Positions 17,666 to 26,085 of a stretch of DNA of 64,000 nt are shown one piece after another (positions within the stretch are counted from its first letter, which is position 1; every line of letters begins with the position of its first letter). Where the stretch lies: NCBI RefSeq assembly GCF_014650455.1, contig NZ_BMUZ01000013.1, forward strand, positions 245,941 through 309,940. Direction: 5' to 3'. The notes beneath the pieces were generated by a model, which made no database searches, was not told the origin of the DNA, and saw nothing but the letters and a program-made list of their open reading frames with translations. Both the position numbers and the translations under genes were made by a program. This stretch comes from Streptomyces xanthochromogenes (GTDB taxonomy: Bacteria; Actinomycetota; Actinomycetes; Streptomycetales; Streptomycetaceae).

Positions 17666-18634
17666 ATGCGTCCCGTACACATCGCCCTCGCCGTGCTCGT
17701 CGCCGCCGTGTGGGGGATCAACTTCGTCGTCATCGACGTGGGCCTCGGCCACTTCCCGCCGCTGCTGTTCTCCGCCCTGCGGTTCCTGGTCGCGGCGCTG
17801 CCCGCCGTGTTCTTCGTGGGGCGGCCGAAGGTCGCGTGGAAGTGGGTCGTGGCCGTGGGGCTGGTGCTCGGGGTCGGGAAGTTCGGGCTGCTGTTCATCG
17901 GGATGAGCCAGGGGATGCCGGCCGGTCTTTCGTCGCTCGTCCTTCAGGTGCAGGCGGTCTTCACGGCGGTCGTGGCGATGGCCGTGCTGGGTGAACGGCC
18001 CAGCAAAGTAAGGCTGTTGGGGATGGTGGTGGCGCTCGCGGGCATCGTGCTGGCGGGGGTGGACGAGGGCTCGGGCGGGCCGCTGCTCGGCTTCGCGCTG
18101 ACCGTGGGGGCGGCGGCGTGCTGGGGCGCCTCGAACGTCCTGACCCGCAGGGCGGCCCCGCCCGACGCGCTGAACTTCATGGTGTGGGTGTCCGTCGTCC
18201 CCGTACTCCCGCTGCTTGCCCTCTCCCTGCTCTTCGAGGGGCCGGAGCGGGACGCCGAGGCGCTGGCCGGGTTCGACTGGAGCGGGGCGGGGGCGCTGGT
18301 GTACGTGGCGTGGCTCAGCACGGTGTTCGGCTTCGGGGCCTGGGGGATGCTGCTGCGCCGCTACCCGGCGTCGTCGGTGGCACCCTTCAGCCTGCTGGTC
18401 CCGGTGTTCGGGATGTCCTCGGCGGCGGTGCTGCTCGGGGAGCCGGTGACGCCGCTGCGGTGGGGTGCGGCGGCGCTCCTGGTGGGCGGGGTGGCGCTCA
18501 CGTCGCTGGTGCGGCCGACTCGGTCCGGGAGGGGCGCGCCGGGTATGCCCGACCCACGGCGAGCCGTCCTGGCTGGGGGGCGGCGTCCGCTCGGAGGGGC
18601 GGTCCCGGGGCGGGGGCTGGAACGTTCGAGGTGA
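17666..18634 (+). CDS. EamA/DMT-family transporter
   Basis: A 322-aa membrane protein with ten predicted helices arranged as two EamA repeats. The first repeat opens with 'IALAVLVAAVWGINFVVIDVG' split over TM1; the second contains 'GAAACWGASNVLTRRAA' around residue 150. Members export amino acids, nucleosides or other metabolites. ATG at 17666 is taken because the protein then begins directly in TM1; an in-frame GTG nine codons upstream adds only a charged stretch. It lacks a clear ribosome site. It is divergent from the LysR gene and the C-terminal tail past residue 290 is basic and probably disordered. Confidence 0.85.
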   Translation: MRPVHIALAVLVAAVWGINFVVIDVGLGHFPPLLFSALRFLVAALPAVFFVGRPKVAWKWVVAVGLVLGVGKFGLLFIGMSQGMPAGLSSLVLQVQAVFTAVVAMAVLGERPSKVRLLGMVVALAGIVLAGVDEGSGGPLLGFALTVGAAACWGASNVLTRRAAPPDALNFMVWVSVVPVLPLLALSLLFEGPERDAEALAGFDWSGAGALVYVAWLSTVFGFGAWGMLLRRYPASSVAPFSLLVPVFGMSSAAVLLGEPVTPLRWGAAALLVGGVALTSLVRPTRSGRGAPGMPDPRRAVLAGGRRPLGGAVPGRGLERSR

Positions 18635-18666
18635 CCCCTTCCATCCCCTCGGTCCAAACTGACGGG

Positions 18667-19035
18667 ATGGCTGAGGTTTCCTCTCGTTTCCCGGTGGCGA
18701 ACGCGTTCGAGCCGCTGTGTGAGCAGTATGCCAAGCGGCTGCCCGCCCGCTTGGAGGATCTGGCCGGCCCCGACCACGGCACGGTCGAGCTGCCGCTGCA
18801 CGTGGTGTGGTCGGGCCGTTGTTCTTACGACCTGGCCGGGCTCAAATCGCGGATGGGCTTGTATCGCACGGTCCTCGCCGAGGGGCAGTACCAGGACTTG
18901 ATCGATTTCCTGAACCGGGATTCGCTCATCGCCCAATGGCCCGTGCTGCGCACCCTGATCAGCCGTCCGATCCGGTACGTCTGGGAAGCCGCCTTCCCCG
19001 AGCTGGTCGCGGCCGGAGCTGTGCGGGCCGCGTGA
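18667..19035 (+). CDS. Hypothetical protein paired with a nucleotidyltransferase
   Basis: A 122-aa soluble protein, 'MAEVSSRFPVANAFEPLCEQ' at its start. It is mostly helical with a conserved-looking centre ('VVWSGRCSYDLAGLKSRMGLY') and ends three bases into the next gene: its TGA overlaps the GTG start of the nucleotidyltransferase frame (GTGA at 19032-19035). Tight overlap implies translational coupling and a joint function. The family is not recognised. By position it could be the antitoxin-like partner of the AbiEii-type gene, but no DNA-binding motif is evident, so this is only a guess. Confidence 0.7.
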   Translation: MAEVSSRFPVANAFEPLCEQYAKRLPARLEDLAGPDHGTVELPLHVVWSGRCSYDLAGLKSRMGLYRTVLAEGQYQDLIDFLNRDSLIAQWPVLRTLISRPIRYVWEAAFPELVAAGAVRAA

Positions 19036-19702
19036 ACCTGACCGATCTGCACCGGCGGCTCCTGGCGGATGTCCTCGCCATCGGCACCCGTTACCCGCTG
19101 GTCATCACCGGCGGGTACGCAGTCCAGGCGCACGGCCTGGTCGACCGCCTCAGCCAGGACCTCGACCTGGCAACGGAGAGCCCGGCCCCCTCGCGGACAT
19201 TGTCCAGACGGTCGGCGAGGGTCTTGCACAGCGTGGCTGGGAAGTCCGCGAGATCGAGACGGGAGCCTTGTCCGGTCGGCTCATCGCCGTGGATCCCCCG
19301 ACCGGGGCGGAGTGCGAGGTGAACATCCTCAAGGAGGCGTTCTGGGCTCCCCCGGCCGTCATCGAGCATGGGCCGGTACTGGCGTTCGACGACGTGATCG
19401 GTACCAAGGTGCGGGCCCTCGCGGGCCGTGGCGCGGTCAGGGACTTGATCGATGTCCATGCGGCTTCGGGACATCGCACCAACGCGGAACTCGAGAGCCC
19501 GGGCCGTCGCCACGCTCGCTTCGAGGTCAGCCTCCAGGAACTCCGCGACCGTCTGGCCGGAGCCGAATGGTGGGATGACGAGGACTTCACCGACTACGGT
19601 CTCAGCCCCGAGCAGCTGACCAGCCTGCGTGTCCGGGCGAACGCCTGGGTGGGTGACCTGGAAGCCCGGTTGCACGGGGCGGGCGACCTGGACGGCGGCT
19701 GA
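19032..19702 (+). pseudogene. AbiEii/AbiGii-type nucleotidyltransferase, frameshifted
   Basis: The first 50 codons read 'VNLTDLHRRLLADVLAIG' then 'YPLVITGGYAVQAHGLVDR' and 'SQDLDLATESPAP'. This is the nucleotidyltransferase core (GGxA...DxDL) of AbiEii/AbiGii toxin-family proteins. The frame is then lost: the matching continuation, 'LADIVQTVGEGLAQRGWEV' to 'DLIDVHAASGHRTNAELE' and the 3' end at 19702, is in the next frame. The shift maps to the C-run at 19186-19190, which needs one extra C to be continuous. Full length would be about 223 aa. Either a real inactivating deletion or a homopolymer sequencing error. Confidence 0.78.
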
Positions 19703-19733
19703 ACACCGCCGCGACGCCGCTCGCGGCAAGGGC

Positions 19734-20504
19734 CTACGCCCCGGTCAGCCCCGCCAGGTACTCCCGGCCCGCCGCCAGCAGCTCCGGGAAGGGGTCGGCC
19801 TCGGGGTACCAGCGCTTCTCGTACTCCCAGCACAGCCAGCCGTCCGCCGGGAGCAGGGCTACGCACTCGGCGAGAGGGAGCACGCCGGTGCCGAGGGGGA
19901 GGGGCGTGGTGTCCTCGGCGGACGCGATGTCCTTCACCTGCGTGTAGCCGAGGTGGGGGGCGAGGTGGGCGAACGACTCGGCGGGGGGCTCGCCGCCGAG
20001 CCACGTGTGCATGACGTCCCAGATCGCGCCGACCCCGTTCCGGTTCACGCGGTCGAGCAGGGCGGACACGGCCGCGCCGGTGCGGTGGGAGTCGTGGGTC
20101 TCCAGGAGGATGCGTACGTCGCTGTCCTCCGCCAACTGGGCGGCCCGGGTGAGCTGTTGTACGGCCCTTTCGTCGGCATCCGGGGTGCCCTCGCCGCCGG
20201 GGAACACGCGGACGTAGCTCGCGCCCAGGTCGTGGGCGAGGCGGACGAGCTCGGGCAGCTCGTGGGGGGCCAGGGGGTGGGTGACCCTCGCGTAGCCGGC
20301 GACGGTGAGGACTTCGATGCCGTGCGCCTCGAACTCCCTTTTCGCGGAGGCCCGTTCATGTGCGCCGATGCCGGGGTGTACGGGTTCCTCGGGGTGGGCC
20401 CGCAGCTCGACGCCCTGATATCCGGAGGCGCCGGCCAGCCGGGCCACGTCCGGCATGGGCATGCCGGGGAGGCCGAGGGTGGAGAGGGCGAGTCTGTGCG
20501 TCAT
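19734..20504 (-). CDS. Sugar phosphate isomerase/epimerase, TIM barrel
   Basis: A 256-aa xylose-isomerase-like TIM-barrel protein (AP endonuclease 2 superfamily). Recognisable strands: 'RLALSTLGLPGMPMPDVARL' at the start, 'GIEVLTVAGYARV', 'RILLETHDSH' (metal-binding Glu), 'VGAIWDVMHTW' and 'GWLCWEYEKRW'. Such proteins isomerise sugars or cyclitols with a divalent metal. ATG at 20504 with AAAGGA; a longer upstream frame exists but lacks a site. It belongs by direction to the sugar-catabolic block at 21136-24283, though a 631-bp repeat-rich spacer separates it. Confidence 0.82.
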   Translation of the reverse strand: MTHRLALSTLGLPGMPMPDVARLAGASGYQGVELRAHPEEPVHPGIGAHERASAKREFEAHGIEVLTVAGYARVTHPLAPHELPELVRLAHDLGASYVRVFPGGEGTPDADERAVQQLTRAAQLAEDSDVRILLETHDSHRTGAAVSALLDRVNRNGVGAIWDVMHTWLGGEPPAESFAHLAPHLGYTQVKDIASAEDTTPLPLGTGVLPLAECVALLPADGWLCWEYEKRWYPEADPFPELLAAGREYLAGLTGA

Positions 20505-21135
20505 AGTGCGGGTCCTTTCGATTGGGGGATTCTTTCCCCACCCCGCCCCTTCCCACTGTGACACTCTGCGGCTGCGCCGCGGGGCCTCCGGGGGGTGTGG
20601 TCCGGCTACTGGTCGAGTGCTGGGGCTCCGCCCCAGACCCCGTTCGCGCGTGAAGGGCGCTCGTCCTCAATCTCCCCCAAGGCCTTAAGGGCCAGGGGGG
20701 ACCCCCATGACGGGCTGAAGGTGCCCCAGTGCCGGTACGGCTAGGGGCGCCGGGGGCAGGCCGAAGTTGCCGGCGCCGATCGGCACCAGTACCGCCCAGG
20801 GGCGCGGGGACCTGCGCGACCGGCCCCGCACGGTGCGAGGCCGAAAGAGGGGTTTGGGGGCGCCGGGAGCAGGCCGAAGACGCCAACGCCGACCGGCACC
20901 GGTACCGCCAAGGGCGCGGGGAACTGCGCGGTCGGCCATGCGCGGTCCGCAGCCGAACCAGGGGGCCCGGGGGCGCAGCCCCCGGAAAGGCCGCCCACCC
21001 CACTTCACCCCCGGAGGGTTTCGGGAAGGGGTGGGGAGGGGCAGACAACCGGGGCCCGGGGCGGAGCCCCAGGAGGTCGAAGCATCCGACCCCTCGCACG
21101 GGGGCGCGGGGCGGGGTGACCGGCCGGGGCTGGGG
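20505..21135. repeat. Repeat-rich intergenic region, no gene
   Basis: This spacer holds the CTGGGGCTCCGCCCCAG palindrome near 20618, a partial GCGCTCGTCCTC element near 20641-20672, two or three copies of the GGGGCGCGGGG-type repeat between 20798 and 20955, and GGGGGCGCAGCCCCC and GGGGCGGAGCCCC hairpins near 20960 and 21059. The hairpin nearest 21136 can terminate the downstream-facing operon. No credible coding frame is present; long frames here are repeat translations. Confidence 0.8.
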
Positions 21136-21981
21136 CTAGTCCAGGATCTGCGCGAAGCGGGACGCCGTGTCGGCCAGGAGGGCGACCCCGTCCCCCGCCC
21201 ACAACCCGTCGTTGAACAGCTCGACCTCGACCGGCCCCGCATACCCCGCCAGCTCGACGAGCGAGGCCCACCACGCCAGGTCGATGGACCCCGTCCCCAA
21301 CTGGCCCCGGCCGTTCAGCACGCCCGCGGGCAACGGCGTTACCCAGTCCGCGAGTTGGAAGGCGTGAATGCGCCCGGCGGCCCCCGCCCGCACCACCGCT
21401 CCCGGCGCCGCGTCGTCCCACCACACGTGGTACGTGTCGACCACCACCCCCACCTGGGAAGGGGGGAAGGCCGACGCCAGATCGAGCGCCTGGTTCAGCG
21501 TGGACACCACGCAGCGGTCCGAGGCGAACATCGGATGCAGCGGCTCGATCGCGAGCCGCACCCCCCGCGCGGCGGCGTACGGTCCGAGCGAGGCGAGCGC
21601 CTCGGCCACCCGCTCCCGCGCGCCCGCGAGATCCTTGGAGCCGGCCGGGAGCCCGCCCGAGACCAGGACCAGCGTGTCCGTGCCCAGGGTGGCCGCCTCG
21701 TCGATCGCGGCGCGGTTGTCGGCGAGGGCGGCGGCGCGGGCGGCCGGTTCGACGGCGGTGAGGAAGCCGCCGCGGCACAGCGTGGTGACGTCGAGCCCCG
21801 CGTCCCGCACCAGTTTCGCCGATGCCTGGAGCCCGTAGTCCGCCACCGGCTCCCGCCACAGGCCGACCCCGCGCACCCCGAGCCGTACGCACGCGTCCAC
21901 GAGCTCCGGCAGGGAGAGCTGCTTCACCGTCATCTGGTTGATGCTGAAGCGCGATGACAGGGGAGGCGTCGAAGGGGTCAT
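21136..21981 (-). CDS. Sugar phosphate isomerase/epimerase, TIM barrel
   Basis: A 281-aa TIM-barrel protein of the xylose isomerase-like superfamily. It starts 'MTPSTPPLSSRFSINQMTVK'; conserved pieces are 'GVGLWREPVADYG', 'RLAIEPLHPMFASDRC' (metal-ligand Glu), 'VGVVVDTYHVWWD' and 'PVEVELFND'. The start ATG at 21981 overlaps the stop of the upstream gene (ATGA), so the two are translationally coupled. It is the last gene of the oxidoreductase-DUF993-isomerase operon and probably acts on the ketosugar or cyclitol made by the first enzyme. Confidence 0.88.
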   Translation of the reverse strand: MTPSTPPLSSRFSINQMTVKQLSLPELVDACVRLGVRGVGLWREPVADYGLQASAKLVRDAGLDVTTLCRGGFLTAVEPAARAAALADNRAAIDEAATLGTDTLVLVSGGLPAGSKDLAGARERVAEALASLGPYAAARGVRLAIEPLHPMFASDRCVVSTLNQALDLASAFPPSQVGVVVDTYHVWWDDAAPGAVVRAGAAGRIHAFQLADWVTPLPAGVLNGRGQLGTGSIDLAWWASLVELAGYAGPVEVELFNDGLWAGDGVALLADTASRFAQILD

Positions 21982-23132
21982 TGGGGGACTCCGGATACGG
22001 TCAGCAGGGATGTCATGCGGGCTGCGGCCAGTGCCGGATCGGGGAACAGGCCGAGCCCGTCGGCCAGTTCGTACGCCCGTGCCAGATGCGGCAGCGACCG
22101 CGCCGACTGGAGTCCGCCGACCATCGTGAAGTGCGACTGGTGGCCGGACAGCCAGGCCAGAAACACAACGCCCGTCTTGTAGAAGCGGGTTGGAGGTGCG
22201 AACAGGTGGCGGGACAGGTCCACCGTCGGGTCGAGGAGAGCGCGGAAGGCGGCCGTGTCCCCCTTGTCCAGTACGCGGACCGCCTCGGCCGCCAATGGGC
22301 CCAAGGGGTCGAAGATGCCCAACAGGGCGTGGCTGAAGCCCTGTTCGTCGCCCGCGATCAGTTCGGGATAGTGGAAGTCGTCGCCGGTGTAGCACCGTAG
22401 GCCGTCCGGAAGGCGACGCCGCAGAGCCACCTCGCGGCGGGCGTCGAGGAGGGAGACCTTGATGCCGTCGACCTTGTCGGGGTGCGCGGCGATGACCTTC
22501 AGGAACGTCTCCGTCGCCTCGTCCAGGTCGGACGAGCCCCAGTAACCGTCGAGCGCCGGGTCGAACATCGGGCCCAGCCAGTGCAGGATCACCGGCTCGG
22601 ACGCCTGGCGGAGGAGGTCGGTGTAGACCGCCGCATAGTCCTCGGGGGAGCGGGCGGCCGCGGCCAGGGCCCGCGAGGCCATCAGGATCGGTTGGGCCCC
22701 GACGCCCTCGACCAGGGCGAGCTGCTCCTCGTACGCCGACCACACCTGGGGCAGCGTGGCGGAGGGCCCGAGCTGGTCCGTCCCGACTCCGCACGCGATC
22801 AGCCCACCGACCGCCCTGGCCTCGGCGGCACTTCGCCGGATCAGCTCCGCCGCCGCCGGCCAGTCCAGACCCATGCCGCGCTGGGCGGTGTCCATCGCCT
22901 CGGCGACACCGAGTCCGTGCGACCACAGGTGGCGGCGGAAGGCGAGCGTCGCCTCCCAGTCGACGGCCGCGGGGGAGTCGGGGGAGACGTCCGCGTACGG
23001 GTCCGCCACGACGTGCGCCGCCGAAAAGGCCGTACGGGAGCGGGGAGTTGGGCCGGGGGAGAGGGTGAGCGGCGTCGGGCGGGGCTCGTAGGGCCTCGTC
23101 GTGCCGTCCGGGGACGGGAGCCGTAGCGTCAC
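21978..23132 (-). CDS. Dihydrodipicolinate synthase-like protein (DUF993)
   Basis: A 384-aa TIM-barrel lyase-type protein. It carries the DUF993 signature pieces 'DWEATLAFRRHLWSHGLGVA', 'DTAQRGMGLDW', 'VILHWLGPMFDPALDGYWG' and 'VDGIKVSLLDARREV', the last containing the lysine in the position of the Schiff-base lysine of DHDPS/NAL aldolases. The GTG start at 23132 overlaps the TGA of the oxidoreductase gene. Reaction unknown; by context it may cleave or dehydrate the product of the oxidoreductase. Together with its neighbours it forms a three-gene operon with 4-bp overlaps. Confidence 0.85.
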   Translation of the reverse strand: MTLRLPSPDGTTRPYEPRPTPLTLSPGPTPRSRTAFSAAHVVADPYADVSPDSPAAVDWEATLAFRRHLWSHGLGVAEAMDTAQRGMGLDWPAAAELIRRSAAEARAVGGLIACGVGTDQLGPSATLPQVWSAYEEQLALVEGVGAQPILMASRALAAAARSPEDYAAVYTDLLRQASEPVILHWLGPMFDPALDGYWGSSDLDEATETFLKVIAAHPDKVDGIKVSLLDARREVALRRRLPDGLRCYTGDDFHYPELIAGDEQGFSHALLGIFDPLGPLAAEAVRVLDKGDTAAFRALLDPTVDLSRHLFAPPTRFYKTGVVFLAWLSGHQSHFTMVGGLQSARSLPHLARAYELADGLGLFPDPALAAARMTSLLTVSGVPQ

Positions 23133-24283
23133 AGCGCGACCTCCGGAACGTCGAGGCGGCGGCCCTCCGCGCTGGAGCGCAGGCCCAGTTCGGCGAGCTG
23201 GACGCCGCGGGCCCCGGCGAGCAGGTCCCAGTGGTACGGCTCGTCGAGCGCTACGTGCCGCAGGAACAGCTCCCACTGCGCCTTGAACCCGTTGTCGAAC
23301 GTGTCGTTGTCCGGCACCTCCTGCCACTGCTCGCGAAATCGCTCGGTGGCCGCAAGGTCCGGGTTCCACACCGGCTTGGGTGTCGAACTGCGGTGCTGGA
23401 CACGGCAGTTGCGCAGTCCGGCCACCGCCGATCCCTCCGTTCCGTCCACCTGGAACTCGACGAGCTCGTCGCGGTTGACGCGTACCGCCCAGGAGGAGTT
23501 GATCTGGGCGACCGCGCCGCCCTCCAGCTGGAAGATCCCGTACGCGGCGTCGTCGGCGGTCGCCGCGTACGGCTCGCCCCGCTCGTCCCAGCGCCGCGGG
23601 ATGTGGGTGGCGGTGTGCGCGGTCACCGAAGTGACCCGGCCGAACAGCTCGTGCAGGACGTACTCCCAGTGCGGGAACATGTCCACGACGATGCCGCCGC
23701 CGTCCTCGCGGCGGTAGTTCCACGACGGGCGCTGCGCCGACTGCCAGTCGCCCTCGAACACCCAGTAGCCGAACTCGCCCCGCACGGACAGGATGCGGCC
23801 GAAGAAGCCGCCGTCGATCAGGCGCTTCAGCTTCAGCAGGCCCGGCAGGAAGAGCTTGTCCTGCACGACGCCGTGCTTGACGCCGGCGGCACGGGCGAGC
23901 CGGGCCAGGTCCAGCGCGCCGGACAGGCCGGTGGCGGTGGGCTTTTCGGTGTAGATGTGCTTGCCCGCCGCTATGGCCTTGCCGAGCGCCTCCTCGCGGG
24001 CGGAGGTGACCTGGGCGTCGAAGTAGATGTCGACGGACGGGTCGGCGAGGACCGCGTCCAGATCGGTCGACCACTCGGTCAGGCCGTGCTGGTCGGCCAT
24101 CGCCTTCAGCGCGTGCTCGCGCCGGCCGACCAGGACCGGCTCGGGCCACAGCGTGCTGCCGTCGCCGAGGTCGAGGCCGCCCTGCTCGCGGAGGGCGAGG
24201 AGGGATCGTACGAGGTGCTGGCGGTAACCCATGCGTCCGGTGACGCCGTTCATGGCGATCCGCACGGTCCTGCGTTCCGTCAT
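23129..24283 (-). CDS. Gfo/Idh/MocA-family oxidoreductase
   Basis: A 384-aa NAD(P)-dependent oxidoreductase. The Rossmann part begins 'RTVRIAMNGVTGRMGYRQHL', the family 'EKP' motif is at about 110 ('YTEKPTATG'), and the C-terminal alpha/beta domain follows ('DGGGIVVDMFPHWEY' with the conserved His). Substrates in this family are sugars, inositols and their derivatives. ATG at 24283 is preceded by GGAGGGATC. It is the first gene of the operon that runs down to 21136 and is divergent from a LacI regulator, with an operator palindrome in between. Confidence 0.9.
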   Translation of the reverse strand: MTERRTVRIAMNGVTGRMGYRQHLVRSLLALREQGGLDLGDGSTLWPEPVLVGRREHALKAMADQHGLTEWSTDLDAVLADPSVDIYFDAQVTSAREEALGKAIAAGKHIYTEKPTATGLSGALDLARLARAAGVKHGVVQDKLFLPGLLKLKRLIDGGFFGRILSVRGEFGYWVFEGDWQSAQRPSWNYRREDGGGIVVDMFPHWEYVLHELFGRVTSVTAHTATHIPRRWDERGEPYAATADDAAYGIFQLEGGAVAQINSSWAVRVNRDELVEFQVDGTEGSAVAGLRNCRVQHRSSTPKPVWNPDLAATERFREQWQEVPDNDTFDNGFKAQWELFLRHVALDEPYHWDLLAGARGVQLAELGLRSSAEGRRLDVPEVAL

Positions 24284-24380
24284 GTGATCCCTCCGGGGGC
24301 GAGCTGGTACGGGGTGTGCCCGGTGGTGCGCGGGCGGGCATGGCTAGGCGGAAGGCGCCCGGAACCTGGGAGAATGCTGA

Positions 24381-24396
24381 TAGCAAGCGCTTTCTA
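24381..24396. promoter_or_regulatory. LacI-type operator palindrome
   Basis: TAGCAAGCGCTTTCTA is a near-perfect 16-bp palindrome (14 of 16 positions) with the perfect core AAGCGCTT and central CG step typical of LacI/GalR-family operators. It lies in the 205-bp divergent region between the oxidoreductase operon and the lacI-like gene, 98 bp from the former start and 93 bp from the latter. Confidence 0.7.
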
Positions 24397-24488
24397 CTGG
24401 GCAGGACGCTAGCCTGCGCACAGTGCCTCGGACAAGAGGCCGAAAGCTTGAACGGTGCGAACGCGGCCCGACCCGTGCGGAGGCAGAG

Positions 24489-25538
24489 ATGACAGCGACC
24501 CTGGCGGACGTGGCGGCCCGGGCCCAGGTGTCCCCGGCGACCGTCTCCCGCGTCCTCAACGGCAACTACCCGGTGGCGGCGGCCACTCGGGAACGCGTGC
24601 TGCGCGCGGTCGACGAGCTGGACTACGTCCTGAACGGGCCCGCGAGTTCGCTCGCCGCGGCCACGTCCGACCTGGTCGGCATCCTCGTCAACGACATCGC
24701 CGACCCGTTCTTCGGCATCATGGCCGGGGCGGCCCAGGCGGCGATCGGCGAGGAGCGGGGGGCGCGAGAGAAGCTCTCCGTCATCTGCAACACCGGGGGC
24801 TCTCCGGAGCGCGAACTCACCTATCTGACGCTGCTCCAGCGTCAGCGCGCGGCCGCCGTCATCGTGACGGGCGGGGCGCTCGAAGACCCCGCGCACCAGG
24901 CGGCCGTCGGGGCGAAGCTCGCGCGGCTCGCGGACGCGGGGACGCGCATCGTGCTGTGCGGGCGGCCGCCGCTGCCCGGCGACAGCGTCACCGCGACCCT
25001 CGCCTTCGACAACCGCGGCGGCGGCAGGCGCCTGACCGAGCACCTCATCGGCCTCGGTCACCGCAGGATCGGTTACGTCGCCGGTCCCACGGAACGCACC
25101 ACGACCCGGCACCGCCTGGAGGGCCACCGGGCCGCCCTGGAGGCGGCGGGCCTCGCGCGCACGCTGGACGCGCGGGTGGTGCACGGGTCGTACGACCGCC
25201 GGTCCGGATACGACGCGGCGCTCGAACTACTGCGGCGGGAGCCGGAGTTGACGGCGCTGGTGGCCGCCAACGACACGGTGGCGCTGGGGGCGTGTGCGGC
25301 GCTGCGGGACCGGGGGCTTTCCGTCCCCGGGGACGTCTCGGTGGCGGGGTTCGTGGATCTGCCCTTCAGCGCGGATGCGGTGCCGGCGCTGACGACCGTC
25401 CGGCTGCCTCTGTACGAGGCGGGGGCTCGGGCGGGCCGGCTCGCCCTCGGCCTCGAACCGGCTCCGCCCGGGGGGATCGCGACGGTGCACGGGGAGTTGA
25501 TGGTGCGGGCTTCCACGGCGGCGCCGCGCGCCCTCTGA
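24489..25538 (+). CDS. LacI-family transcriptional regulator
   Basis: A 349-aa regulator. The HTH is N-terminal ('ATLADVAARAQVSPATVSRV' then 'LNGNYPVAAATRERV'), followed by the hinge helix and a periplasmic-binding-like domain (about 65-335) with 'DPFFGIMAGAAQAA', 'AFDNRGGGRRLTEHLIGLGH' and 'VSVAGFVDLPFS'. ATG at 24489 has GGAGG 5 bp upstream; the frame is open earlier without a better start. It is divergent from the oxidoreductase-DUF993-isomerase operon and very likely represses it through the palindrome at 24381-24396. Confidence 0.92.
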   Translation: MTATLADVAARAQVSPATVSRVLNGNYPVAAATRERVLRAVDELDYVLNGPASSLAAATSDLVGILVNDIADPFFGIMAGAAQAAIGEERGAREKLSVICNTGGSPERELTYLTLLQRQRAAAVIVTGGALEDPAHQAAVGAKLARLADAGTRIVLCGRPPLPGDSVTATLAFDNRGGGRRLTEHLIGLGHRRIGYVAGPTERTTTRHRLEGHRAALEAAGLARTLDARVVHGSYDRRSGYDAALELLRREPELTALVAANDTVALGACAALRDRGLSVPGDVSVAGFVDLPFSADAVPALTTVRLPLYEAGARAGRLALGLEPAPPGGIATVHGELMVRASTAAPRAL

Positions 25539-26085
25539 CCACCCGCCACAGCCAACCCCTGGGGCTGCGCCCCGGGCCCCGGGGTCCAACCCCGTGGGGG
25601 CTGCGGCCTGGGCCCGGGGGCCAACCGCCTGGGGCTGCGCCCCGGGCCCCGGGGGCCAACGCCCTGGGGCCCCGGGTCTGCCGCTGGGTGCCCCTTCCGG
25701 GGCGGAGGTTTGCCCCTCCCCGCCCCTTCCCGCAACCCTCCGGGGGTGGGTCGGCTTCCAGGGGCTGCGCCCCCACCCCCCTTTTCGGCTGCGAACCGTG
25801 GTCGCTTTTCGCGCAGTTCCCCGCGCCCCCAAAAAACCCATCGTCGGCCTCGCACCGTGGTGGGTTCCCGCGCAGTTCCTCGCGCCCCTGAAAGGCTCGG
25901 TGCTGGGGCACCTACAGCCTGTCCGGCGTTTGAGGACGAGCGCCCTTTAGGCGCGAACGGGGGTGCAGGGGGCGGAGCCCCCGCAGGGGTCTGGGGCGGA
26001 GCCCCAGGGGCCGGAACCAACCAACCCCGAGTGACGGGCGGGCGGGTGGGCAAACCCCCCTGGGTCTGGGGCGGAGCCCCAGGGG
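25539..26085. repeat. Convergent intergenic region of dispersed repeats, no gene
   Basis: The 547-bp spacer between the convergent lacI-like and capA-like genes contains several CTGGGGCTGCGCCCCGG palindromes (from 25558), two inverted copies of the GGGGCGCGGGGAACTGCGCG-type repeat (about 25784-25905), an inverted GCGCTCGTCCTC element near 25918-25962 and terminator-like GGGGCGGAGCCCC hairpins near 25970, 25992 and 26069. No coding frame looks real. Confidence 0.8.

Noticed and set aside
21978..25184. A 1068-codon minus-strand frame
   Set aside because: Only its last 384 codons (DUF993) are real; the rest is antisense or out of frame to the oxidoreductase and LacI genes.
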